A stretch of 64,000 bases of DNA. Origin: Streptomyces sp. CB03234 (GTDB taxonomy: Bacteria; Actinomycetota; Actinomycetes; Streptomycetales; Streptomycetaceae). Within the stretch, counting starts at the first letter, position 1. Each line of letters begins with the position of its first letter. Below the pieces are notes generated by a model that was not told where the DNA came from, ran no database searches, and saw only the letters and a list, made by a program, of their open reading frames with translations. Below are positions 34,474 to 42,994 of the stretch, piece by piece. The translations under genes were made by a program, and so were the position numbers. Location: contig NZ_LIYH01000008.1 of NCBI RefSeq assembly GCF_001905885.1, forward strand, positions 124,001-188,000. The letters are read 5' to 3'.

Positions 34474-35403
34474 ATGACCGGGACGGAACCGGTGGGCGTC
34501 GGCGACGCGGAGGACGACGCACTGTACGTGCTGACCGCCGTGCTGCTGACACCCGCGCAGTTCCCGAGCCTGCTCGGTGACGACTATCCCGAGGCCTGCG
34601 CGGCGCTCGGGCTGGAACCGTATGCCGAGGGGTACGGGCTGGTGCTCGGCCAGGACGGTGACGGCGCCCGGTGGACGGTCGTCATCGACGACGTGTCACT
34701 GGTCGCGGTGGCGATCGCCTCCTGGGACTGCGGCATGGAGTACGACCTGTCCCCCGACGAGCGCAGCGTCGTCGTTGCCCTGCCGGGCTGGCCGCTGGCC
34801 CTCGCGGTCGCCGCGCCGCACGTGCCCGCGCCGCACGATCCCGAGACGGCGCCCGGCGAGCGGAAGCCGCTGACGCCGCCGGACCCCGGCGAATGGGGGC
34901 CTGCCCAGCGCCGGATGGGCGCGGACGAGGTCGCCCTCCAGTGGATGGCCTGGCGTGACCAGCTCGGCGAGGACGACTTCGCCAAGCCGGCGGACGGCGA
35001 CGGCGGCGCGTTGGCGGAACGGCAGGGCACGACCGGCGACCGGCTGCCCGAAGGCGGGCTCTCCGGAACGCGGCCCCCGGCTGAGCCTGAGCGGACGCCC
35101 GGTACGCCGGCATCCGGTGCACCGGGGGACGACGGGCACGGCGCACTGCGGCGCGTTCTGGCGGAGCTGCGCGGTTACCTGGAGGTGCCGCCCCCGCCCG
35201 GCCGGGTCCGGTCGGGTTTCGCCCCCGGTGGGGCGCGGACGCTGCGGGCGGACGGGCCCGGCTGGTCCGTGGTGGCCAGGACCGACGACATCGCCTTCGT
35301 ACTGCTGGACGAGTTGCCCCGCGAGGTACTGCCGATCGGTCGCGGTCCGAACCTTCCCGCCCTGCTGGCCGCGCTCGACGACATGGCGGTACGTCCGGCC
35401 TGA
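34474..35403 (+). CDS. Hypothetical protein, about 309 residues
   Basis: The protein starts at ATG 34474 behind GGGAGGCGGCC. The N-terminal 125 residues form an alpha/beta domain (LYVLTAVLLTPAQFPSLLGD, WTVVIDDVSLVAVAIASWDC). A Pro/Gly-rich linker (about 125-220) follows, and the C-terminal 80 residues form another small alpha/beta domain (GWSVVARTDDIAFVLLDELP). No signal or membrane segment, and I recognise no named family. It converges with the small acidic gene at 35424, leaving 20 bp. Confidence 0.65.
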   Translation: MTGTEPVGVGDAEDDALYVLTAVLLTPAQFPSLLGDDYPEACAALGLEPYAEGYGLVLGQDGDGARWTVVIDDVSLVAVAIASWDCGMEYDLSPDERSVVVALPGWPLALAVAAPHVPAPHDPETAPGERKPLTPPDPGEWGPAQRRMGADEVALQWMAWRDQLGEDDFAKPADGDGGALAERQGTTGDRLPEGGLSGTRPPAEPERTPGTPASGAPGDDGHGALRRVLAELRGYLEVPPPPGRVRSGFAPGGARTLRADGPGWSVVARTDDIAFVLLDELPREVLPIGRGPNLPALLAALDDMAVRPA

Positions 35404-35423
35404 CGAGCACGTCCGCCGTCCGT

Positions 35424-35618
35424 TCAGGCGGTGGGCTCCTCGGGGGCGCCGTCCTCGGGCGTGTCCTCCGCGGGCGTCCGCTCGGCAGCGCCGGCGTCCG
35501 GTTCCTCGGTCAGATCCGGGTCCCAGTGGTCGGGTCCGCTGCCGGCCTGCTCGTCGGGCAGGTCCCTCGGTACGCCAGGCCCCGCTTCGCCCGCGCCGTC
35601 GAACCGCTTGTCGTCCAT
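35424..35618 (-). CDS. Small acidic disordered protein
   Basis: This 64-residue gene has a strong ribosome site (GGAGGGAGACACC before ATG 35618). The sequence is almost entirely Asp, Glu, Pro, Gly and Ala (MDDKRFDGAGEAGPG, LTEEPDAGAAERTPAEDTPE), so it is predicted to be disordered and strongly acidic. Function is unknown. Confidence 0.55.
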   Translation of the reverse strand: MDDKRFDGAGEAGPGVPRDLPDEQAGSGPDHWDPDLTEEPDAGAAERTPAEDTPEDGAPEEPTA

Positions 35619-35909
35619 GGTGTCTCCCTCCGGTGTTCCGCCCGGGCGGGTACCCACGGACGCCCTGATCAGACCCGTTCGAGGGGCGGTGCGGGCCTGC
35701 CGGCAGCTCGACCTCGACCTCCTCGCACAGCTCCTCATGGATGAGGTGCACTTGCCGGAGGCTGGGCTGCGCCGGGTCCTGTGCCACGCGGGACCGGTGC
35801 TTGACCGTCACGCCGCGTGTACGTCGCCGCCGGGCGCATCATCCATGATCGCGCGCGGGTGGCTCCCGCCTTCCGGCCGTCCCCTGACCACCGTGCACCG
35901 GGCGGGCGA
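35619..35909. other. Ambiguous 291-bp stretch, possible small gene
   Basis: Both strands hold open frames across 35690-35810. The leftward one from 35811 (TVKHRSRVAQDPAQPSLRQV, HLIHEELCEEVEVELPAG) is the more protein-like, but it has no Shine-Dalgarno sequence and runs into the leader of the acidic gene. I do not call a gene. No hairpin or repeat stands out. Confidence 0.3.
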
Positions 35910-36092
35910 TCAGCGGCCGAGCTCCTTGCGGCTGACGCGGCGCAGCCGACGCCGCTGGCTCGGGTCCAGTGCCAGGTAGGCGACGGCGGGGACGCCGATC
36001 AGCACCAGCAGGGACATCCAGAATCCGATCAACGGCCACAGGAGAAGGCCCACGGCCACTCCCCCGATGACGATCTTCGTCCTTGTCGACAT
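35910..36092 (-). CDS. Small membrane protein, 60 residues
   Basis: The gene starts at ATG 36092 behind GAAGGAGG. The product has two closely spaced hydrophobic segments (IVIGGVAVGLLLWPLIGFWM, SLLVLIGVPAVAYLAL) and a basic tail (DPSQRRRLRRVSRKELGR), so it should be a hairpin membrane protein with a positively charged cytosolic end. Similar small proteins are common in Streptomyces and uncharacterised. It lies 86 bp downstream of the desaturase gene. Confidence 0.65.
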   Translation of the reverse strand: MSTRTKIVIGGVAVGLLLWPLIGFWMSLLVLIGVPAVAYLALDPSQRRRLRRVSRKELGR

Positions 36093-36177
36093 GTTCGACG
36101 CCTCCTTCACGGCCGGCCACGGCCGCTTCCTTCTGTGTGAACGCGTGATCGAGCCTGCCGGTTCCAGGATCCGCCGC

Positions 36178-37275
36178 TCAGGCCGTGCGAAGCGGTGTAC
36201 CGACCTGGTGGAGGTGTCCCAGTGCCTGGCGGTACGAGTCGACCAGCCCTGTCTCCGTGTAGCGGATGCCGAGGGAGCGGCAGTGGGCACGCACCGCGGG
36301 CTGCGCGAGCCGCAGGTGGGGGCGCGGCATGCTGGGGAAGAGGTGGTGCTCGACCTGGTAGTTCAGGCCGCCCAGGAACCAGTCGGTCAGTGCCGCACCG
36401 CGGATGTTGCGGGAGGTGAGCACCTGCCGGCGCAGGTGGCCCCAGGGCTCGCCGTCCGGGTCGGGCACTTCCATGCCCTTGTGGTTGGGGGCGAAGGCCA
36501 TGCCCAGGTGCAGGCCGAGCAGCATCTGGTGGATCAGCGCGAAGACGACCGCCTGGCCCACCGGCATGGTGGTCAGCAGCAGGGTCACGTATCCGGCGAC
36601 GTGGGCGATCAGCAGGCCGCCCTCGGTCAGGCGCCGGCGCGGGGTCTGGCGCGGCCCGTCCTTGGAGAACAGCGCCTGGAAGCCGTACACCTTCAGGGCG
36701 AGGCCTTCGAGCGTGGTCAGCGGGAAGAACAGCCAGGCCTGGTGGCGGGCCAGCCAGCCGCGGAAGCCGGTGCGTCCCACCGCCTGGTGCTCGTTGAAGA
36801 CGAGGACGTCCGGAGCGACATCCGGGTCCTTCTCCTCGTGGTTCGGATTCGCGTGGTGCCGGTTGTGCTTGTCGTTCCACCACTCCTGGCTCATGCCGAG
36901 CAGCAGATTGGCGTGCAGCAGCTGGATGAGGCGGTTCCTGCCCTTGTCGGCGCTGATCTGCGAGTGCCCGGCGTCGTGGCCGAAGAAGGCCGCCCGCGCG
37001 GACAGCACGGCCAGGGGGAGGGCGAGCAGCAGCGACCACCAGGAGTGCCCGAACAGCAGCAGGCCGACGGCGACAGCCGTCAGGGCGAGCAGATTGGCGG
37101 TGATACCCCGTGCGTACCAGCCGGTGCGCCGCTCCAGCAGCCCCTGGTCCTTGACCGTACGGAGCAGGGGTGCGAACTCGCTGCGGGAGCCGCGCTTCTC
37201 CGGCGCGAGAGCGGGTGTGGGTGTGGGAGGGGGTGCGGGTGCGGGGATGGTGAGGGCAGAGGTGGCCTGTGGCAT
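36178..37275 (-). CDS. Acyl-lipid fatty-acid desaturase
   Basis: The 365-residue membrane protein has the three His boxes of diiron desaturases: HDAGH (100-104), HNRHH (137-141) and QVEHH (about 310). The Gln in the third box (YQVEHHLFPSMPRPHL) is typical of front-end or acyl-lipid desaturases without a fused cytochrome b5. The first 30 residues are Pro-rich and cytosolic. It introduces a double bond into membrane-lipid acyl chains, probably in response to cold or fluidity; regiospecificity is unknown. GGAG precedes ATG 37275. The helicase gene diverges from it across 259 bp. Confidence 0.92.
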   Translation of the reverse strand: MPQATSALTIPAPAPPPTPTPALAPEKRGSRSEFAPLLRTVKDQGLLERRTGWYARGITANLLALTAVAVGLLLFGHSWWSLLLALPLAVLSARAAFFGHDAGHSQISADKGRNRLIQLLHANLLLGMSQEWWNDKHNRHHANPNHEEKDPDVAPDVLVFNEHQAVGRTGFRGWLARHQAWLFFPLTTLEGLALKVYGFQALFSKDGPRQTPRRRLTEGGLLIAHVAGYVTLLLTTMPVGQAVVFALIHQMLLGLHLGMAFAPNHKGMEVPDPDGEPWGHLRRQVLTSRNIRGAALTDWFLGGLNYQVEHHLFPSMPRPHLRLAQPAVRAHCRSLGIRYTETGLVDSYRQALGHLHQVGTPLRTA

Positions 37276-37365
37276 GGCTTCTCCGGGTCTGATTAGGTCT
37301 CGTGCGCAGACGTGCGCCGACCTGATGAACGTACGGATGAGCGATCGCCCAGAGCCATGGCACCA

Positions 37366-37463
37366 CCACCCCGATACGGGGTGGGGCTTCCCAGGGTACT
37401 GGGGTGGTGCTGCCTGCACCCCGCCCGCGACGTGGGCTATGTCACGGCGCATTCGCCCACGTC
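37366..37463. promoter_or_regulatory. Two inverted repeats in the desaturase/SNF2 divergent region
   Basis: CCACCCCG (37366-37373) and CGGGGTGG (37377-37384) form an 8-bp hairpin with a 3-nt loop. GACGTGGGC (37429-37437) and GCCCACGTC (37455-37463) form a 9-bp inverted repeat with a 17-bp spacer. Both sit between the divergent starts at 37275 and 37535. The spaced repeat has the geometry of a dimeric-regulator site or of looping half-sites; the regulator is unknown. Confidence 0.35.
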
Positions 37464-37534
37464 ACACAGGGGTCCTCCGGTACCCTCGGCGCTTCGACTC
37501 CCTGCTAGTCAAATTTGAGGAATGCGTCAGCGCT

Positions 37535-40465
37535 GTGCACAGGCTTCCGGAAACAACGCCCCACGAGACTCCCGATGTGTCCCGACTCGCCCGCTGCTCC
37601 ACCGTCTTCCTGCCCGCCGATCCGCCCCGCACGGGACGCTTCGCGTTCCTGCTCGCCGACGGTGCCGAACCCCCGTCCGGCGACGGCCGCGGCTCCGTCG
37701 AGGAGTTGTCCGTCGTCACCCCGGACGGGCGTCCGGCTTCCGTACGCGCGCTGATGCTGCCCGTACGGGACGCGTTGCCCGTACTGACCCGCGCCGGGCG
37801 CGCCGTGGACGCCTCCCCCGCTGCCGCGTTCTGGGGCGCCGCCACCCTGCTCGGTCTCCAACTCGTGGCGCGTGGACTGCTGTTGCCGGGCCTCAGCGCC
37901 ACCGACCACGACGCGTGGCGAGCCGGCCCGCTCGCGGCGGAGGACCTGGAGCGGGTGCGCACGCTCGCCGCCTCCATGCCGCCGGACGCCCACGCGGTAC
38001 CCATGGGCACCACGGCGGACGGCATGGTCCTGCTGCCCGAACCCGAGCGGCTGTTGCGGTCCTTCCTGGACGCGGTCGCCGACACGCTGCCGCGCACGCC
38101 CGCGGCTCCGCTCGCGACCGGCAGCCCGGCCTTCGCGGCGTACGAGCCGCAGCACGTGCCCGGGCAGCGGGCCTGGGCGGCGGACGTCGCGGCGGGCCAC
38201 GACGCGGGCGTACGGCTGTCGTTGCGCGTCGAGGTGCGCGGGCTGGACACGGCCCAGGACCCGGCCTTCCGCGCCGTGCTCCAGATGCACGGCGTCAGCA
38301 ACCCCGCGCTCGTCGCCGACGCCGCCGACGTGTGGTCGGGCACGGCCGGGGACGGGTTCGGGCCGCGCGCCCGGATGGACGCGCTGCTCGCGCTGCGCCG
38401 CGCCGCGCGCGCGTGGCCGCCGCTCGCCCCGCTGATGTCCGCCTCCGTACCGGACGCCGTCGACCTGGCCGACGAGGAGGTGACCGAGCTGCTGGGCGGG
38501 GCCGCGCGGGCGCTGGCCGCCACCGGCGTCCAGGTGCACTGGCCCCGGCAGTTGGCCCGTTCGCTCACCGCGCGTGCCGTGATCGGGCCGCCCGACGAGG
38601 ACCCGCACGCCGACGAGCACACGGAAGGCGACCGGCACGGCAGGCGCGGGTCGGCCCTGCCGTCGTTCCTGTCCGCCGACGCGCTCCTCGCCTTCAACTG
38701 GCGTTTCGCGCTGGGCGACCGGGAGCTGACCCGGGCGGAGCTGGACCGGCTCGCCGAGGCCGGGCGGCCCGTGGTGCGGCTGCGCGACCAGTGGGTGCTG
38801 ATCGACCCGGAGGAAGCACGGCGCGCGCGGGACCACCAGGACCGCAAGGTCACGCCGATCGACGCGCTCGGCGCCGTACTGACCGGCACCACCGAGGTGG
38901 ACGGCCACCAGGTCGACGTACAGCCGTCCGGGTGGCTCCAGGCGCTGCGTGACCGGCTCGCCGACCCCGAGGGCGGCCGGCCGGAAGCGGGCCGGCAGGA
39001 GATCGGGCAGCCCGCCGCCCTTGCCGCGACCCTGCGCGACTACCAGGTGCGCGGTCTGAACTGGCTGCACCGGATGACCTCGCTCGGGCTCGGCGCCTGT
39101 CTCGCCGACGACATGGGCCTCGGCAAGACCATCACTCTCATCTCCCTGCACCTGCACCGGCAGACGGACGTGTCAGCCGCCGGCCCCACCCTGGTCGTCT
39201 GCCCGACGTCCCTGATGGGCAACTGGCAGCGGGAGGTGGAGAGGTTCGCCCCGGGCACGCCCGTGCGCCGCTTCCACGGCTCCGGGCGGGACCTGGAGGA
39301 CCTGGCGGACGGTGAGTTCGTCCTGACGACGTACGGGACGATGCGGCTCGACGCGGCCCGGCTCGCGCGGGTGGGCTGGGGCCTGGTGGTCGCCGACGAG
39401 GCGCAGCACGTCAAGAACCCGTACTCGGCGACCGCGAAGCAGCTGCGCACCATCGGCGCCAAGGCGCGCGTGGCGCTGACCGGTACCCCCGTGGAGAACA
39501 ACCTCTCCGAGCTGTGGGCCATCCTCGACTGGACGACACCGGGTCTGCTGGGCCGCCTGGGCACCTTCCGGAGCCGGTACGCGCAGGCCGTGGAGGGCGG
39601 CGCCGATCCGGCGGTCACACGGCGACTGGCGTCCCTGGTACGGCCGTTCCTGCTGCGCCGCCGCAAGTCCGACCCGGGGATCGCCCCGGAACTGCCGCCC
39701 AAGACGGAGACCGACCGGGCGGTGTCGCTGACCGCCGAACAGGCGGGCCTGTACGAGGCGGTCGTACGTGAGACCCTCACGGCGATCGCGGAGGCGGACG
39801 GGATGGAACGCCGGGGCCTCGTCGTCAAGCTGCTGACTGCGCTCAAGCAGATCTGCAACCACCCGGCGCAGTACCTCAAGGAGGATCGGCCGAGGATCGC
39901 CGACCGCTCCGGAAAACTGGAGCTGCTGGACGAGCTGCTCGACACCATCCTCGCCGAGGAGGCGAGCGTGCTGGTGTTCACTCAGTACGTACAGATGGCG
40001 CGGCTGCTGGAGCAGCACCTGGCGGCCCGGGGCGTACGCACCCAGTTCCTGCACGGCGGCACTCCGGTCGCCGAGCGGGAGGCCATGGTGAACCGCTTCC
40101 AGGCCGGCGAAGTCCCCGTCTTCCTGCTGTCGTTGAAGGCCGCGGGCACCGGCCTGAACCTGACGCGCGCGGGTCATGTCGTGCACTACGACCGCTGGTG
40201 GAACCCGGCCGTCGAGGCGCAGGCCACGGACCGGGCGTACCGCATCGGCCAGACCCAGCCGGTACAGGTCCACCGGCTGATCGCGGAAGGCACGATCGAG
40301 GACCGGATCGCGGGCATGCTCGCGCGCAAGAAGGAACTGGCCGATTCCGTGCTGGGCGCCGGCGAGGGCGACGCCGTGAGCGAGCTGACCGAACTGACCG
40401 ACGCCGAACTGGCGGAACTGGTGGAACTGCGTGGAGTGCGAGAGGTGCGGGGGGACGCGCGATGA
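37535..40465 (+). CDS. SNF2-family DEAD/DEAH ATPase with DUF3670 domain
   Basis: This is read as 976 residues from GTG 37535; GAGG lies upstream, and a later GTG at 37577 is possible. The N-terminal half is specific to bacterial SNF2 proteins, ending in a SNF2-associated DUF3670 segment near residue 378 (LSADALLAFNWRFALGDREL). The motor has motif I LADDMGLGKTITL (about 525), motif II VADEAQHVKNP (about 620), motif III ALTGTPVENNLSELWA, and motif VI QATDRAYRIGQTQPVQVHRL (about 896). It is a dsDNA translocase of the Swi2/Snf2 type rather than a strand-separating helicase. It overlaps the SWIM gene by ATGA. Confidence 0.93.
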   Translation: MHRLPETTPHETPDVSRLARCSTVFLPADPPRTGRFAFLLADGAEPPSGDGRGSVEELSVVTPDGRPASVRALMLPVRDALPVLTRAGRAVDASPAAAFWGAATLLGLQLVARGLLLPGLSATDHDAWRAGPLAAEDLERVRTLAASMPPDAHAVPMGTTADGMVLLPEPERLLRSFLDAVADTLPRTPAAPLATGSPAFAAYEPQHVPGQRAWAADVAAGHDAGVRLSLRVEVRGLDTAQDPAFRAVLQMHGVSNPALVADAADVWSGTAGDGFGPRARMDALLALRRAARAWPPLAPLMSASVPDAVDLADEEVTELLGGAARALAATGVQVHWPRQLARSLTARAVIGPPDEDPHADEHTEGDRHGRRGSALPSFLSADALLAFNWRFALGDRELTRAELDRLAEAGRPVVRLRDQWVLIDPEEARRARDHQDRKVTPIDALGAVLTGTTEVDGHQVDVQPSGWLQALRDRLADPEGGRPEAGRQEIGQPAALAATLRDYQVRGLNWLHRMTSLGLGACLADDMGLGKTITLISLHLHRQTDVSAAGPTLVVCPTSLMGNWQREVERFAPGTPVRRFHGSGRDLEDLADGEFVLTTYGTMRLDAARLARVGWGLVVADEAQHVKNPYSATAKQLRTIGAKARVALTGTPVENNLSELWAILDWTTPGLLGRLGTFRSRYAQAVEGGADPAVTRRLASLVRPFLLRRRKSDPGIAPELPPKTETDRAVSLTAEQAGLYEAVVRETLTAIAEADGMERRGLVVKLLTALKQICNHPAQYLKEDRPRIADRSGKLELLDELLDTILAEEASVLVFTQYVQMARLLEQHLAARGVRTQFLHGGTPVAEREAMVNRFQAGEVPVFLLSLKAAGTGLNLTRAGHVVHYDRWWNPAVEAQATDRAYRIGQTQPVQVHRLIAEGTIEDRIAGMLARKKELADSVLGAGEGDAVSELTELTDAELAELVELRGVREVRGDAR

Positions 40466-41769
40466 GTCGTGACGAGGACATGGAGCGTACGTTCGCGGCG
40501 CTGCCTCCCGCGGGGGGCCGGGGTTTCGCGCAGACCTGGTGGGGACGGGCGTGGCTGAAGGCGCTGGAGGACACGGCGCTCGACCTCCAGCAGTTGAAGA
40601 AGGGTCGCAAGCAGGCCCGGGACGGTGCGGTGGGCGCGGTGTCGGTGCGCCCCGGGCGGATCACGGCGGTGGTGAAGGACCGGGACGGCACCGCGCAGCG
40701 CAGTGATGTGCTGCTGCAGGAGCTGACCGAGGAGGAGTGGGACCGGTTCCTGGACATGGCCGTGGACCGGGCGGGTCATATCGCCGCGCTCCTGGACCGG
40801 GACATGCCGCCGCACCTGGTGGAGGACGCGGCGGCGGCGGGCGTCGAGCTGCTGCCCGGTATCGGCGACCTGGAACCCGAGTGCACGTGTGACGCGTGGG
40901 ACCACTGTCCGCACACGGCGGCGCTCTGCTACCAGGTGGCGCGGCTGCTGGACCAGGATCCCTTCGTGCTGCTGCTGATGCGGGGCCGCGGGGAGCGGCG
41001 GCTGCTGGACGAGTTGCAGGTGCGCAGTGTGGCGCGGGCGGGAAAGGCGGACCGGGCGGACCGGGCGCTCCAGGACGGGCAGGAGACGGCCGCTCCCGGA
41101 CCTGAGGGGGTACGGGCGGACGAGGCGTTCGCCGCGGCGGGCATCCTCCCGCCGCTGCCCGCGCCGCCCCCGCTGCCGGAGGCACCCGGTGAGCCGCCGT
41201 CGCTGGACACGGAGGCCGGTCCCGCGCCGGGCGTCGACCCGGCCGCGCTGGAGCTACTGGCGGCGGACGCGGCGGCACGGGCGTACCGGCTGCTGGCGGA
41301 CGCGCTCGCGGACGGCCACGAGCACCGGCCCATGGAGGTGCCGTTGGGCGCCGGCCAGGACGCCGTCCGGCTGGCGGCCTCCGGCGCACCGTGGGCGCCG
41401 GCCGCCCTGGACCGGCTCGCCGCCGGAACCGGCCGCCGGCGCGCCGACCTGGAGCCGGCCACGCGCGCGTGGCGGCTGGGCGGCGCGGATGCCCTGGCCG
41501 TACTGGAGGAGGAGTGGACGCCCGAACCGGAGCTGCTGGCGCGGGCCACCGCTCAGCTCGCCGCCGCGTGGGAGGACGGTGAACGCCCGCCGCTCCGGGC
41601 GGACCGCCCGGGCCGCTGGACGGTGGCGGGCGCGGGCGTACAGGTCCGGCTGGACCGCGACGGCCGCTGGTGGCCGTACCGCAAGGAGTCCGGGCGCTGG
41701 ACACCGGCGGGCCCGCCCGACCCCGACCCGGCCGCCGCCTTCGCCGGAACACCGGCGGACCACGCCTGA
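40462..41769 (+). CDS. SWIM zinc-finger protein
   Basis: The 435-residue protein starts at ATG 40462, overlapping the SNF2 stop by 4 bp. The SWIM motif C-x-C-x(5)-C-x-H is present as CTCDAWDHCPHTAALCYQ near residue 140. N-terminal residues 15-35 (GRGFAQTWWGRAWLKALEDT) are the other conserved block. A Pro-rich linker follows, and the C-terminal 190 residues are helical. SWIM fingers bind DNA or proteins and are the usual companion of this bacterial SNF2 subfamily. The two probably form one complex. The stop lies in an 18-bp repeat. Confidence 0.92.
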   Translation: MSRDEDMERTFAALPPAGGRGFAQTWWGRAWLKALEDTALDLQQLKKGRKQARDGAVGAVSVRPGRITAVVKDRDGTAQRSDVLLQELTEEEWDRFLDMAVDRAGHIAALLDRDMPPHLVEDAAAAGVELLPGIGDLEPECTCDAWDHCPHTAALCYQVARLLDQDPFVLLLMRGRGERRLLDELQVRSVARAGKADRADRALQDGQETAAPGPEGVRADEAFAAAGILPPLPAPPPLPEAPGEPPSLDTEAGPAPGVDPAALELLAADAAARAYRLLADALADGHEHRPMEVPLGAGQDAVRLAASGAPWAPAALDRLAAGTGRRRADLEPATRAWRLGGADALAVLEEEWTPEPELLARATAQLAAAWEDGERPPLRADRPGRWTVAGAGVQVRLDRDGRWWPYRKESGRWTPAGPPDPDPAAAFAGTPADHA

Positions 41770-41813
41770 CACCCGGACAACGCCTGACCCCCGGACAACG
41801 CCTGACACCGGGC
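41764..41813. repeat. 18-bp repeat, 2.8 copies, at the SWIM gene stop codon
   Basis: GCCTGAC(A/C)CCCGGACAAC occurs at 41764-41781 and 41782-41799, with a partial third copy at 41800-41813. The TGA stop of the SWIM gene is inside the first unit, and the same codon is repeated in each. The unit is a multiple of three, so the later copies give extra in-frame stops. Confidence 0.8.
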
Positions 41814-41858
41814 GCCCCCTGACGCCCCGGCAGCCGGAACGCCCCTCCCGCCGGAGCG

Positions 41859-41879
41859 CGGGCCCCGGGACGGGGCCCG
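41859..41879. terminator. Bidirectional terminator between SWIM and folD genes
   Basis: Arms CGGGCCCC (41859-41866) and GGGGCCCG (41872-41879) with a 5-nt loop lie between convergent genes, 90 bp after the SWIM stop and 28 bp after the folD stop. No T-run, as usual in this genome. Confidence 0.6.
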
Positions 41880-41906
41880 GCTCCGGCCCGACCCCGACGC
41901 CGGGGG

Positions 41907-42764
41907 CTACGCGAGCTGCCGCTCCGCCGCGTCGACGGTCTGGGCGAGCAGCACCGCGATGGTCATCGGTCCGACGCCGCCCGGCACCGGCGTGATCAGG
42001 CTCGCGCGGGCGGCCGCGGTCTCGAAGTCGACGTCGCCGACGTTGCCGGGGTTGTAGCCCGCGTCGATGACGACGGCGCCGGGCTTGATGTCCGCGCCCC
42101 TGATGAACCGGGGCCGCCCGACCGCGGCGACCAGGATGTCGGCCTCCCGTACGGCTGCCGCGAGATCGGCGGTGTACGAGTGGCAGTACGTCACCGTCGC
42201 GTTCCGCGCCAGCAGCAGCATCCCGGCGGGCTTGCCGAGGATGGCGCTGCGGCCGACGACGACGGCCCGCTTGCCGGCCGGGTCGACGTCGTACGCGTCG
42301 AGCAGCCGCATGATGCCGCCGGGCGTGCATGAGACGAAGCCGGGCAGGCCGAAGCTCATCGTGGCGAAGGAGCTGAACGTCACGCCGTCGACGTCCTTCT
42401 CGGGGGCGATGGCCTCGAAGGCGGCCCGCTCGTCGATCCCGGGGCCGACCGGGTGCTGGAGCAGGATGCCGTGCACCTCGGGGTCGCGGGACAAACCCTC
42501 GAGGGTGGCGACCAGGTGGGCGGTGGTCGTCGTGGCGGGCAGCTCGATGTGGCGGGAGCGGATACCGGCCTTCTCGCAGCGGGCGCGCTTCATCTTCACG
42601 TACGTCACGGAGGCCGGGTCCTCGCCGACCAGGACGGTGGCGAGGCAGGGCTGCGTGCCGGTGCGGGCGGTGAGGCCGGCGGCGCGGGCGGCGGTCTCCT
42701 CGACGAGGCGGCGGGCGGGGCCGCTGCCGTCCATGAGGCGTGCGGTGGCAGGGGTGGTGGACAC
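41907..42764 (-). CDS. folD: Bifunctional methylene-THF dehydrogenase/cyclohydrolase
   Basis: The 285-residue cytosolic enzyme oxidises 5,10-methylene-THF with NADP and hydrolyses the product to 10-formyl-THF. The cyclohydrolase Lys is in VTYVKMKRARCEKAG, the second signature is VVVGRSAILGKPAGMLL, and the C-terminal NADP/folate motif is PVPGGVGPMTIAVLL. Length is standard for FolD. GTG 42764 follows GGGAG and is preferred to a longer frame. It stands alone; a second folD elsewhere would not be unusual in Streptomyces. Confidence 0.94.
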   Translation of the reverse strand: MSTTPATARLMDGSGPARRLVEETAARAAGLTARTGTQPCLATVLVGEDPASVTYVKMKRARCEKAGIRSRHIELPATTTTAHLVATLEGLSRDPEVHGILLQHPVGPGIDERAAFEAIAPEKDVDGVTFSSFATMSFGLPGFVSCTPGGIMRLLDAYDVDPAGKRAVVVGRSAILGKPAGMLLLARNATVTYCHSYTADLAAAVREADILVAAVGRPRFIRGADIKPGAVVIDAGYNPGNVGDVDFETAAARASLITPVPGGVGPMTIAVLLAQTVDAAERQLA

Positions 42765-42994
42765 GGGAACTCCCGGGCGTTCGTCAGTGGATCGCCCAGG
42801 CGCGCGGCAGTGGCGTCGGTCCGCCGGGCCGCTCCCCGGTGGTACTCCACCCAAGCGCCAGTCACGACCCGGCACCCACTCTACGGGACGGTTCCCGGCC
42901 GCCTCCTATGAGCCCGGTCGGAGGCCCGCTTGTGGGGGCCGGTCGGCGCGGCGACGATGGCACGGGCGCGGACGACCTCAATGGGGAGGGCGAT

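Noticed and set aside
35431..35979. Rightward frame of 182 codons over the small acidic gene
   Set aside because: It is Ser/Pro/Arg-rich and antisense to a gene with a better ribosome site. The central part is protein-like but no start supports it.
37535..41769. SNF2-SWIM pair considered as part of a DISARM or other anti-phage island
   Set aside because: No methyltransferase, nuclease, DUF1998 or phospholipase-D gene accompanies it, and the flanking genes are metabolic housekeeping types.
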